NCBI GenBank assembly: GCA_947253655.1
Contig: CAMYAE010000029.1
Coordinates: 1 to 25,124, forward strand
DNA: 25,124 bases
Direction of reading: 5' to 3'
DNA from: an uncultured Bacteroidales bacterium
GTDB taxonomy: Bacteria; Bacteroidota; Bacteroidia; Bacteroidales; UBA932
A program made the position numbers and the translations under genes. Numbering within the stretch: the first letter of the stretch is position 1; each line of letters starts with the position of its first letter. Below, in pieces: positions 1 to 7,392 of this stretch. The notes under the pieces are model-generated. The model worked only from the letters and a program-made list of their open reading frames with translations, was not told where the DNA came from and searched no databases.

Positions 1-33
1 GTCTCTCTATTACTTGATAGAGAGACGCTTTTT
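1..33 (+). terminator. Rho-independent terminator of an upstream gene
   Basis: A perfect 10-bp inverted repeat (GTCTCTCTAT at 1-10, ATAGAGAGAC at 17-26) encloses a 6-nt loop, and a run of five T follows at 29-33. The T-run side shows that it ends a plus-strand transcript coming from outside the window. The stem may continue upstream of base 1. The pilus operon therefore probably has its own promoter between about 34 and 103, although I could not find a convincing one there. Confidence 0.75.
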
Positions 34-103
34 ACATACGCAACACGCTATGATACACTTGATTAGAGAAAAAATTATATTCAGGCATATTGATACAAAC
101 ATT

Positions 104-721
104 ATGACGCACAGTATCTGTTTCATCCCGGTTGTGGTACGGCGCGCGGCGTTATTCACGCTTGCGGTCTTACTTTCCGCATTTTCCGCATTGGCGCAGC
201 ACTCCGGTGTTAAGACTAACGCACTGTACCTGGCTACGACCACCCCGAATGTCGGGGCGGAGTTCGCCTTGTCCGACAAGTGGACTCTCGGTGCAGACGC
301 CGGCTATAACCCTTTTTCATTCGGCTCGCGGCAGGATGACGAGGGGCGAACATATCATCCGAAGTTCCGTCACTGGCTTGTAATGCCGGAGATTAAGTAC
401 TGGTTCTGCAAGAGTTTCCAGCGCAGTTACCTCGGATTGCACGGCATATATTCCGAATACAATGTCGGTGGACTGCCGTTCGGAGAGGAGCTGCAGGACT
501 ACCGCTACCAAGGCAATATGTACGGAGGCGGTATCAGTTGGGGTTACCAGTGGGCAATCGGCGGCCGTTGGGGGCTTGAGGCCTCTCTCGGTGCAGGCTA
601 CCTGCATCTGCGGTACGACAAATACGAGTGTGCAGAATGTGGGGACTATGTCGGCAAATACGCCCGCGACTATGTCGGTCTCACGAAAGCCGCAATAACT
701 TTCATCTATTATTTCAACTAA
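104..721 (+). CDS. DUF3575 outer-membrane beta-barrel protein of the pilus operon
   Basis: This 205-residue protein opens the fimbrial operon. The frame is open further upstream (TTG at 14, ATG at 50). I chose ATG 104 because it places a clean signal peptide at the N-terminus: a basic VVRR patch, a hydrophobic core, then a SALAQ cleavage region. The mature part is rich in alternating aromatic and glycine strands (KYWFCKSFQRSYLGLHGIY, GLEASLGAGYLHLRYD) and ends in FIYYFN, as expected for a small outer-membrane barrel. It matches the DUF3575 pattern (VKTNALY.A...PN.G.E at the mature N-terminus). DUF3575 genes are regularly found first in Bacteroidales Mfa/Fim-type pilus operons; their exact role is unproven, probably outer-membrane assembly. 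A CAEC pair occurs near the C-terminus. Only 17 nt separate it from the next gene, so the two are surely cotranscribed. Confidence 0.85.
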   Translation: MTHSICFIPVVVRRAALFTLAVLLSAFSALAQHSGVKTNALYLATTTPNVGAEFALSDKWTLGADAGYNPFSFGSRQDDEGRTYHPKFRHWLVMPEIKYWFCKSFQRSYLGLHGIYSEYNVGGLPFGEELQDYRYQGNMYGGGISWGYQWAIGGRWGLEASLGAGYLHLRYDKYECAECGDYVGKYARDYVGLTKAAITFIYYFN

Positions 722-738
722 GCAAATATCCTATTGTC

Positions 739-2337
739 ATGGAAATAATACGTAAAACCGGCATTATGCTCCTGTCAGTACTGCTGACCGGTACGGCCGC
801 TTTATCACAGGAGATCTATCCGGCCGCCATACCGCAAGGGCCGTTGGATGTCTTTGTAGCAGAAAACATCCTTGTGGGCGACACGTTGCGCCTTGACTTC
901 ACCGTCAGCCTTCGCAAGGATGCCATAGGCAGGGGCGAGGCCCTGCACGTGGTGCCGGTCTACAGGGCTGGAGAAATGGAGTGGCGTCTGCCTAAGATCC
1001 TGTTCAACGGCAAGAAGCGCTCGGCCTACTATCGGCGGGAGCAGGTGCTTGCATCCCATAATGACTATTGGGAGATGAGACCGTACAAGGAGGTGCGGGT
1101 ATTCGGGAAGGACACCCTTGCTCAGGTACGCTATCTCTTCTCGGACGTAACGCCAAAGGAGCTGCGTTCTCCGGAGGCCGGACGCCTTGCGCTGGAGCTC
1201 TTCGTCGAAGACTGCTGCGACTGGAGGTTCACAGGCAATGAGCCAGTTGCTCTTACGGTGAGGCCGGATGCAGGAAAGACGGTCATTGAAGAGGCCCCTG
1301 AAGTTACGGCTCCCGTGGCCCTGCCGCCTCTTGTGGTGGACGAGGGCGGAGTGGTCTTCCTGCGACCTGCAAGGGAGGAGCGCAAGGAACGCAAGGAGAA
1401 CCTGTCGCTGCACATCAATTTCATAGTGGACAGGCATGACATTATGCCGGCATTTGCCGACAACGCCTCGGAGCTTCTCAAGGCGGACAGCCTTCTCAGG
1501 CCACTGTCATCGATGCGCGAGACCTATACGATAAATTCCGCCGCCATACGCGGATATGCCTCACCGGAGGCCACCTGGCAGCACAACCTGGCCCTATCCC
1601 AGAGGCGGGCTGACAGCTTCAGGAAGTACATCACTGACAGGTATCCTCTTTCGGAACTGTCATCCTTCCCTGCCGTGGGCATGGGGGAGGACTGGGACGG
1701 GCTGCGCAGTGCCGTGGCAGCGAATACGACTATGCCCGACAGGGACAAGGTGCTGGCCATCATAGATTTCACTGACATATTCCACGGCAGAGAGAAGCAG
1801 TTAATGGATCTGTCCGGAGGCAAGACCTACAGGTGGATGCTTGAGAACCTGTTCCCTCCGCTTCGGCGAATGGAAATGGAGGTGTCCTATACCGTCCGTC
1901 CGTTCGGTGAGGCCGAATTGGGGGCCGAGTACGACCGCAACCCGAAGAACCTGTCGCAGGAGGAGATCTACCTCCTTGCACGCAGCCGCAACGCAGGAGG
2001 CGTCACGGAAGAAGGGCGGGGGAACTACGGCTTGGAGTACGATATGGCGGCAGCCCTCTTCCCTGAGGACAAGATTGCCCTGCTGAACGCTTCCTCAGCA
2101 GCAATCATACGCGGAGACTACAGCAGGGCACGCCGTTACCTTGAAGAGTTGCAGGATATGCCTGAAGCCGCCAACAACATAGGCCTGTGCCTCCTTGAGT
2201 CGGGCGACTTCGACAAGGCCGGAGAGTATCTAAAAAAGGCTTTGACGGTGGATGCCACCGCTGCGGCGGCGAGAAACAATCTGAAGCTCTGCCACAGCCG
2301 CAGGCGTCAGGCCGCGGGAGAGACAGGCAGCCTATAA
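739..2337 (+). CDS. DUF3868 protein with OmpA-like and TPR-like C-terminus
   Basis: The protein has 532 residues from ATG 739. The frame is open upstream to 628, but that part overlaps the previous gene and hides the signal peptide (MLLSVLLTGTAALSQ), so ATG 739 is preferred. Residues about 25-175 resemble DUF3868 (extracellular-type beta domain). An OmpA-like region starts near residue 222: it contains INFIVDRHDI, then IRGYASPEA...N..LSQRRADS, the classic peptidoglycan-binding signature shape. A TPR-like helical pair (NIGLCLLESGDFDKAGEYL) lies at about 476-510. DUF3868 proteins accompany DUF3575 and FimB/Mfa2 in Bacteroidales pilus loci. An envelope-anchoring or assembly role is inferred from the OmpA-like part. 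GC content is high here (about 60% in sampled lines), above that of the genes after 8.5 kb. Confidence 0.85.
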   Translation: MEIIRKTGIMLLSVLLTGTAALSQEIYPAAIPQGPLDVFVAENILVGDTLRLDFTVSLRKDAIGRGEALHVVPVYRAGEMEWRLPKILFNGKKRSAYYRREQVLASHNDYWEMRPYKEVRVFGKDTLAQVRYLFSDVTPKELRSPEAGRLALELFVEDCCDWRFTGNEPVALTVRPDAGKTVIEEAPEVTAPVALPPLVVDEGGVVFLRPAREERKERKENLSLHINFIVDRHDIMPAFADNASELLKADSLLRPLSSMRETYTINSAAIRGYASPEATWQHNLALSQRRADSFRKYITDRYPLSELSSFPAVGMGEDWDGLRSAVAANTTMPDRDKVLAIIDFTDIFHGREKQLMDLSGGKTYRWMLENLFPPLRRMEMEVSYTVRPFGEAELGAEYDRNPKNLSQEEIYLLARSRNAGGVTEEGRGNYGLEYDMAAALFPEDKIALLNASSAAIIRGDYSRARRYLEELQDMPEAANNIGLCLLESGDFDKAGEYLKKALTVDATAAAARNNLKLCHSRRRQAAGETGSL

Positions 2338-2393
2338 GGCTCGGCGTATCTCCGCATAGCAGTTCAAGGCCGTACCGTTTTGAATGTAAGAAT

Positions 2394-3413
2394 ATGGTTT
2401 GCAACAATATAGCTATAAGGATAAAGCAAGTGACCTGTTTCCGTCTTTTGTTCATTGCTCTTGTTAGCCTGCCGCTGATGCTCACGGCATGCAATCTTGA
2501 CGATGACGGGGATGTCTGTTGCGAAGGTGTCCGGATCGATTTCCGGTATTCCAAGGGAGGGGGAGACTTGTTCCCCGAATTCATAGGCAGCATGAGGCAT
2601 TTCATCTTCGATGAGAACGGGGTCCTGATAAATATAACAGAGGCAGACAAGACGAATCTGCAGCGGCTGTCGCCCTCATTCCTGCCTGCCGGCAGCTATT
2701 CGCTCGTCACGCTGGGCAACATAGGGGCGGCAACCGATTTGGGTGAGCCGCAAATCGGCATAACCCGCAAAAAAGACTTCCTGCTCAGACTCTCGGCCCT
2801 GCGGCCCGACGGCTATATGGCAAATGGAGACAGGCTCTACTGGGGAGTGCTTGATTTCGTGTCGGAACCTAAGAAACGACACCGCTACCTGTGCGATATG
2901 AGCAACATCTTCTGCAGGCTTACGGTAACAGTACGCTGGCGGGATACGCAGCCCGTGGGCAACGAGCCCTTCACCCTGCAGCTGCGCGGAGTGCCGGGAC
3001 AGTACGCGCTGGACAATTCCCTGGCCTACAATATCCTTGTTGCAGGCGATAACGCCGGCACCGCTTCCACCGCCACGCGTGTGGTGCACAGTTTCCCGTC
3101 AGTGAACGAAGACAAGGCTTCCTTGCTCAATCATCGTGTGGAAGCGCCCCGGTTGGCAGGGAGAGTACGGACCCGGTTCATCACCCTGCGCTATACCGAT
3201 GACCGGATTCCGCTTTTTAGGGTGTACCGCAACAATGTCCCGGTAATGAAAGAAATAGACCTGAGCAAGGTGTTCAAGTTGTGGAAGTGGAAAGTGAATG
3301 ACAATATAGAGCAGGATTATGAAATCGAAATCGAAATCCGGGATGACGGCTCGGTGGTAGTTTCTACCGCCGGTGTAAATGTGCTGGACTGGATAGATGG
3401 AGGATACGTTTAA
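2394..3413 (+). CDS. FimB/Mfa2-family fimbrial anchor lipoprotein
   Basis: The protein has 339 residues. The N-terminus carries a long signal peptide ending in lipobox LTAC, with the acylated cysteine at residue 33, followed by acidic DDDGD residues. The body has the FimB/Mfa2 fold signature: VRIDFRYSKGG near the mature start, HFIFDENGVL, then PAGSYSLVTLGNIG, a stretch typical of the anchor family (PF08842). In Porphyromonas gingivalis, Mfa2 and FimB attach the pilus to the outer membrane and limit its length. The ending NVLDWIDGGYV fits the family. It sits 56 nt after the DUF3868 gene and 76 nt before the fimbrillin gene, in the usual anchor-before-shaft order. The same role is inferred here. 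The start ATG at 2394 is followed by a slightly long n-region; no better start was seen. Confidence 0.88.
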   Translation: MVCNNIAIRIKQVTCFRLLFIALVSLPLMLTACNLDDDGDVCCEGVRIDFRYSKGGGDLFPEFIGSMRHFIFDENGVLINITEADKTNLQRLSPSFLPAGSYSLVTLGNIGAATDLGEPQIGITRKKDFLLRLSALRPDGYMANGDRLYWGVLDFVSEPKKRHRYLCDMSNIFCRLTVTVRWRDTQPVGNEPFTLQLRGVPGQYALDNSLAYNILVAGDNAGTASTATRVVHSFPSVNEDKASLLNHRVEAPRLAGRVRTRFITLRYTDDRIPLFRVYRNNVPVMKEIDLSKVFKLWKWKVNDNIEQDYEIEIEIRDDGSVVVSTAGVNVLDWIDGGYV

Positions 3414-3489
3414 GGATTATTGAGAATAAGAAAATGGAAGCAATCAAACAAAATATTAAGTATTAATCAAAAAATTAAAATCAAAAGGT

Positions 3490-4947
3490 ATGAGAAAAGT
3501 ATTTTTACTTTTGTGCACCGTCCCGCTTTTGTGGGCGTGCAGCAAGGAACAGCAGTTGCCTGTGCCGGGTCCTGCGGACGGGCAGGCACCCAGGCTCTCT
3601 TTCAGCGTGAAACTGCCGGCCGGTGACCCTGTGACCTATGCAGGCATCCAGACCAAACAGGAGCAGCTGGTGAAAAGGTTTGACGTCTACCAATTCGCCG
3701 GGGGGGCAGACGGGAAATTGGAAGCCACCTACTTCAATCTCCCTCTCTCCGCTTCCTCTTCAGGCTACAGCACCGACATCGCTGTCGACGGGACGGGCAA
3801 GAAGCAGTTCTTCTTCGTGGCGAACAATGAGGTGGACAATCCGGGAGGAAGTTCTGCAATCGTGGCCCTCGTCCCGGGAGGCATCACTGCAGGGGAGTTC
3901 GTGAAGGAGCTGACAAAGACCCTGTCAGGCAGTGCTTCATTGAAGACCCCGTTGCTGATGACGGCACACATTCCTGAAATTGATGTGCTGGCGACGGGTA
4001 CCCCTGCACAGACGGTACATCTGGTACGCATCATGAGCCGTCTGGACATAAAGAACTACGATCCGCACTTCACCGTTGAGCGTGTAAGCCTGGAGAGAGT
4101 GTCCGACCGCTCGTTCCTGTTCCATCAGGACGGGACCGGAGTCTCCCAGAATCCGGCCGGTGTGAAGACAATAACCCTACCTACAGCCACATTGCCTGCC
4201 GCTCCTACAGCCGTAGGCGGCAACGACCCTATTGAAATGGAGGTGGTGGCCGCAACCGGAGGGCTGTTGGCACATACTCACTACAAGCATGTGTTCTACC
4301 CTTACGTGAGCGATCCGGTGGCGGACAAAGATGCCGCACCGGTACTGGTAGTGGACGGCATCCTGTTTAAGGGCGACCCGGACCGCGAAGCCAGAGTGGT
4401 ATGTACAAAGGAGTTGAAGGTAGACGGTGCAACCGATTTCTTGGGATTCGAACGTAACACCCGCTACACTTTCGTGATTGAAAAGGCCGTTCCCGATTCG
4501 CTGAAGTCCTCACTGAAAGTGGATCAGTGGAACGAAGAAAGTGTCGATGCCGCTATTAAGATTACAGCACCGGTAATTACAGAATTTTATGCCGGAGATC
4601 GTTATACAGGAGGACGTGCCGTGCTTACGGAGGCAAACAGCCTTCTTACGGTTAAAGGTGATTATACGGATCCCGTAGATGTTAGCTTGTCTTGCAACAC
4701 CGAGTGGGAGGTTTATCCGGAAGGCAGCGCTGTCGTTCCTGCTGACGGGAAGATGAATGACTGGCTCACCGCAGTGCCGTACACCACTTACTGGGGCGGA
4801 GCGTTCACTCAGAACTCACTGAAAGACGCCGTGCAGCTGACCTTGACGAAAAACGATACGGGCGTAGAGCGTACGTGCCGCATTGTTCTCAGAAGCAAGG
4901 CCGACAACAACAAGCAAAGCGTGTTAATGGTAAAACAATTGCCGTAA
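3490..4947 (+). CDS. Fimbrillin-like pilus subunit (probable shaft), lipoprotein precursor
   Basis: The protein has 485 residues. It is a lipoprotein precursor with lipobox LLWAC (cysteine at residue 17), so it would be exported as a lipoprotein and probably trimmed before assembly, as known for type V pilins. Arg35 lies between the lipid anchor and the first predicted strand (LSFSVKL) and is a plausible trimming site. Family-like elements are RFDVYQFAGG, FFFVANNEVDN and RIMSRLDIKNY; the last matches the LxRxxARIDIxN element of the next gene, so the two are paralogous subunits. From about residue 355 a second beta domain resembles BACON (CNTEWEVYPEG, TCRIVLRSK, SVLMVKQLP). The A-rich leader upstream (3455-3487) suits a strongly translated Bacteroidales gene. 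Shaft rather than accessory subunit is an inference from its position between anchor and tip. Confidence 0.8.
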   Translation: MRKVFLLLCTVPLLWACSKEQQLPVPGPADGQAPRLSFSVKLPAGDPVTYAGIQTKQEQLVKRFDVYQFAGGADGKLEATYFNLPLSASSSGYSTDIAVDGTGKKQFFFVANNEVDNPGGSSAIVALVPGGITAGEFVKELTKTLSGSASLKTPLLMTAHIPEIDVLATGTPAQTVHLVRIMSRLDIKNYDPHFTVERVSLERVSDRSFLFHQDGTGVSQNPAGVKTITLPTATLPAAPTAVGGNDPIEMEVVAATGGLLAHTHYKHVFYPYVSDPVADKDAAPVLVVDGILFKGDPDREARVVCTKELKVDGATDFLGFERNTRYTFVIEKAVPDSLKSSLKVDQWNEESVDAAIKITAPVITEFYAGDRYTGGRAVLTEANSLLTVKGDYTDPVDVSLSCNTEWEVYPEGSAVVPADGKMNDWLTAVPYTTYWGGAFTQNSLKDAVQLTLTKNDTGVERTCRIVLRSKADNNKQSVLMVKQLP

Positions 4948-4959
4948 TGTAGAGGAACT

Positions 4960-4982
4960 GTTGTCCCAAATGGCGGGACAGC
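4960..4982 (+). promoter_or_regulatory. Intercistronic hairpin between shaft and tip genes
   Basis: A stem of eight pairs (TGTCCC at 4962-4967 with GGGACA at 4975-4980, extended by a T-G and a G-C pair) encloses a 7-nt loop. No T-run follows; the next bases are CAAACAAACAAATAATAA. It is therefore better read as an mRNA processing, stability or attenuation element than as a full terminator. Its place between a subunit needed in many copies and one needed once is suggestive. No function is shown. Confidence 0.4.
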
Positions 4983-5013
4983 CAAACAAACAAATAATAA
5001 AAGCATAATAAAT

Positions 5014-7275
5014 ATGAAAAAATACATTTATGGTCTCGTTGCTCTTCTGGCATTTGCAGCATGCAGTAACGAAAAGGAGATCCTCACGCCGAACCACGAA
5101 GGGGCGGAGGTACATGTGAAGTTCCCGGGACGCACTTTCGGGACGCCAAAGACCTATGCAGGGACCTTTCCTGCCGAAGCCGTTGAGAAATCGCTGGGCA
5201 ATGTGCGTGTTTTTGTATTCAACGATGACAACGGTCAGCCCGGCAGACTGAAAGGTGCCGAAAAGGTGACTGTAAGGACGGGAGATCCCGAAACCGGAGT
5301 AAGTGCATCCTTTTTCACGAACCACTTCGGAAAGCTCCATTTTGTGGCAGTGGCCAACCTGGATTTCGACAAGGACAGGATTGACGCCATGGGTGGTATC
5401 GACTTCGGGACTTTCTCGAAAACCATGGTGACACAACCGTCAGGTGTGCCTAATGCCTTTGTAATGGCAAGCGAGCCTGTGGAGGCAACACTTCCGGATC
5501 CGCAAAGCGGTACACCGGCACCGGCCCTCTCTTTCCTGCTGGAAAGGCTCTCGGCACGTATCGACATCGAGAACTTAACATCCGATGCCACCGGTGGGGA
5601 ATTCGTGCTTGAAGCCGCACGTATCTTTGGCAACATAGACCGTTCGTACCTTATTAAGGGACAGTCGCCCGCTATCACCAATGGTGTCAACGGTGCGATA
5701 AACCTTCCTGGTTTGGTGTGGAAACCTAACCCGGGTGTGAACGGTAATCTTAAAAAGATGTATGCCCAGTTATACACCTACGAAAACGTGGCATACGCAG
5801 TGTGGGTAGAGGTGAAAGGCACATTTAAGGGCGTTCCCGCTCAGTTCCGTATTCCTTTCGGAGACAAGGAGGTGAAAAGGAATACCCGCTATTTGGTACG
5901 TATAAACAACTTCGTGGGAAGCAAGGTTGCTTTTGATATCGTAGTGGATGACTGGAACGAGGGTGGGGACATCACCTTCAAACCGGAAATCGACCGTTCC
6001 AAACCTGTCGTAATAGCGATTGAGGCTGCAGACGGGGCAGGAAATCCTGCATCCCAAGCACATACTCTTTCCTACAGCAGCGGAAGCGATCCGAATGACG
6101 CTACAGGTATTGCTCTGACCAATCCGACGCTTTACCATACCAAAATAACGCTTGAGTCTTCCGTTGCATCGATGATTCTCGTAAACAAGGCCGAGGTGCC
6201 TTGGCTGACCGTGAAAGAGTTGGGACAAGTTCAGATCGCAGACGGCAAAATGCACCAGGAGTTTCTGGTGACCTACGGTGCCAGCAACGAGCGCTATCCT
6301 CGTACCGCCCGGCTGGAGATCCAGAACAGATACTATCCCGACAAAATCGCTCCCAAGCTTATTGCCGTATCGCAGCCGGCCAATGCAACGTCAGGCGTGT
6401 TGCTGGCACGTTTCGCCAATGCCAATGTGGACAATTTGAACCAGTTTGCTGCTGCCATTACGCCCGATAATGCTGGGAGCGATGAGGTAAGGGGCAAGCT
6501 CTACCAATGGGGACGCAATGTTCCGTTCGACTATGTCAAACCTTCCATAAGCAATGTCCGTGTTGCAGCCGATGATCCTGCCGTATGGAGTAATACCTTC
6601 ATCACACCGATAACAGAACCGTACAACTGGTTGAAAGATGCAGTGCCGGGCGACACATGGACAACGCTCGTAAACAAAGCCACAGATGCGCCTTCAAGCT
6701 ACATCGGCACCAACGGTGGAGATCCTTGTCCTGAAGGATGGAGGCTGCCGGTAGAAGGTGAATTTCTCTCCATTTTCCCGGACTGGCATCCGGATGAGAT
6801 CAATTTTAATGGTAATGTAAACAAGAAGGATATAGAGGAGAAGATAACGATAAACGGTGCATCCGCAGATTACACGGCTGATTACTATTCAACAAAACCG
6901 AATGTCATCTATGCGCTGAAGATGAAGAGTGCCGATAATTCGCAGCTTACCGCATATCGTTACGAATATCGGGGCATTTTGGGGCTGTGGGTCACCGCAC
7001 GTCCGTTAGCCGGCGCCGGCGTTACGGTGGAGCAGGTTGCTGACGAGGAATATTGGAAGACAAATGCTTATGGAGATGTGATCAGATATTTCCCATCGGC
7101 AGGGTCTATCGATATATACGGAGATAATTTCAGTCGTGGAATATTAGGTACTTATTGGTCCTCCACGGAGGGCAATGCCAATGGCGCATTCCTCTTATAC
7201 ATCGATAATTTTAATCTGATCAGGTTCAACTTCTACAAGTCCTATGCGCGCTCTCTTCGCTGCTTGCGGGACTAA
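5014..7275 (+). CDS. Large fimbrial subunit with C-terminal FISUMP-type domain (probable pilus tip adhesin)
   Basis: The protein has 753 residues and lipobox FAAC with cysteine 17. The N-terminal half is fimbrillin-like: NVRVFVFNDD, HFVAVANLDFD and LERLSARIDIENL are counterparts of segments in the preceding subunit. A middle BACON-like beta domain covers roughly residues 360-450 (VPWLTVKEL...ARLEIQN...LIAVSQPA). From about residue 494 comes the FISUMP pattern: GKLYQWGRN, then DPCPEGWRLP (570-579), and near the end GTYWSST (712-718) with SLRCLRD as the final residues. FISUMP domains have a C-type-lectin-like, DUF1566-like pattern and occur at the ends of Bacteroidetes surface proteins. A pilin module fused to a C-terminal adhesin-like domain is the usual design of tip pilins. 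It is the last gene before a terminator-like hairpin. The ligand is unknown. Confidence 0.82.
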   Translation: MKKYIYGLVALLAFAACSNEKEILTPNHEGAEVHVKFPGRTFGTPKTYAGTFPAEAVEKSLGNVRVFVFNDDNGQPGRLKGAEKVTVRTGDPETGVSASFFTNHFGKLHFVAVANLDFDKDRIDAMGGIDFGTFSKTMVTQPSGVPNAFVMASEPVEATLPDPQSGTPAPALSFLLERLSARIDIENLTSDATGGEFVLEAARIFGNIDRSYLIKGQSPAITNGVNGAINLPGLVWKPNPGVNGNLKKMYAQLYTYENVAYAVWVEVKGTFKGVPAQFRIPFGDKEVKRNTRYLVRINNFVGSKVAFDIVVDDWNEGGDITFKPEIDRSKPVVIAIEAADGAGNPASQAHTLSYSSGSDPNDATGIALTNPTLYHTKITLESSVASMILVNKAEVPWLTVKELGQVQIADGKMHQEFLVTYGASNERYPRTARLEIQNRYYPDKIAPKLIAVSQPANATSGVLLARFANANVDNLNQFAAAITPDNAGSDEVRGKLYQWGRNVPFDYVKPSISNVRVAADDPAVWSNTFITPITEPYNWLKDAVPGDTWTTLVNKATDAPSSYIGTNGGDPCPEGWRLPVEGEFLSIFPDWHPDEINFNGNVNKKDIEEKITINGASADYTADYYSTKPNVIYALKMKSADNSQLTAYRYEYRGILGLWVTARPLAGAGVTVEQVADEEYWKTNAYGDVIRYFPSAGSIDIYGDNFSRGILGTYWSSTEGNANGAFLLYIDNFNLIRFNFYKSYARSLRCLRD

Positions 7276-7318
7276 AACGTCATATTGCCGTTTTATCCGG
7301 TCCATTTGATTTATTTCT

Positions 7319-7358
7319 TAGCCTCGCCTCCTAAACGGCGGGGCTATGTTCAATTTTG
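7319..7358 (+). terminator. Terminator-like hairpin ending the pilus operon
   Basis: TAGCCTCGCC (7319-7328) pairs with GGCGGGGCTA (7337-7346) over 10 positions, one of them a G-U pair, with an 8-nt loop. Moderately T-rich sequence (TGTTCAATTTTG) follows. A smaller 7-bp inverted repeat, TAAAACG/CGTTTTA (7273-7279 and 7289-7295), overlaps the stop codon just upstream. Together they probably end or weaken transcription before the protease gene. Confidence 0.6.
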
Positions 7359-7387
7359 AAAGACGGACACAAATGACATAGGTTTGC
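7355..7387 (+). promoter_or_regulatory. Candidate Bacteroidales promoter of the C11 protease
   Basis: TTTG at 7355-7358 and TAGGTTTGC at 7379-7387 are 20 nt apart and match the Bacteroides -33 (TTTG) and -7 (TAnnTTTG) elements well. The predicted start of transcription falls almost on the ATG at 7393, which would give a leaderless or nearly leaderless mRNA. The match may be coincidental because the region is short. Confidence 0.45.
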
Positions 7388-7392
7388 CCGAT

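Noticed and set aside
1..26. Inverted repeat as one arm of an invertible pilus promoter
   Set aside because: The two arms are adjacent with a 6-nt loop and followed by T's, which is a terminator; no second copy of the repeat was seen near the operon start.
14..103. Upstream extension of the DUF3575 reading frame from a TTG at 14
   Set aside because: It would begin inside the terminator stem-loop and place about 30 non-hydrophobic residues before a good signal peptide; ATG 104 is simpler.
805..1437. 210-codon open frame on the minus strand
   Set aside because: It is antisense to the DUF3868 gene in a GC-rich region, has no recognisable domain and no start signal; it is a shadow.
2105..2650. 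181-codon open frame on the minus strand spanning the 2338-2393 gap
   Set aside because: It runs across the ends of two well-supported plus-strand genes and has a low-complexity Ser/Pro/Arg composition typical of antisense frames.
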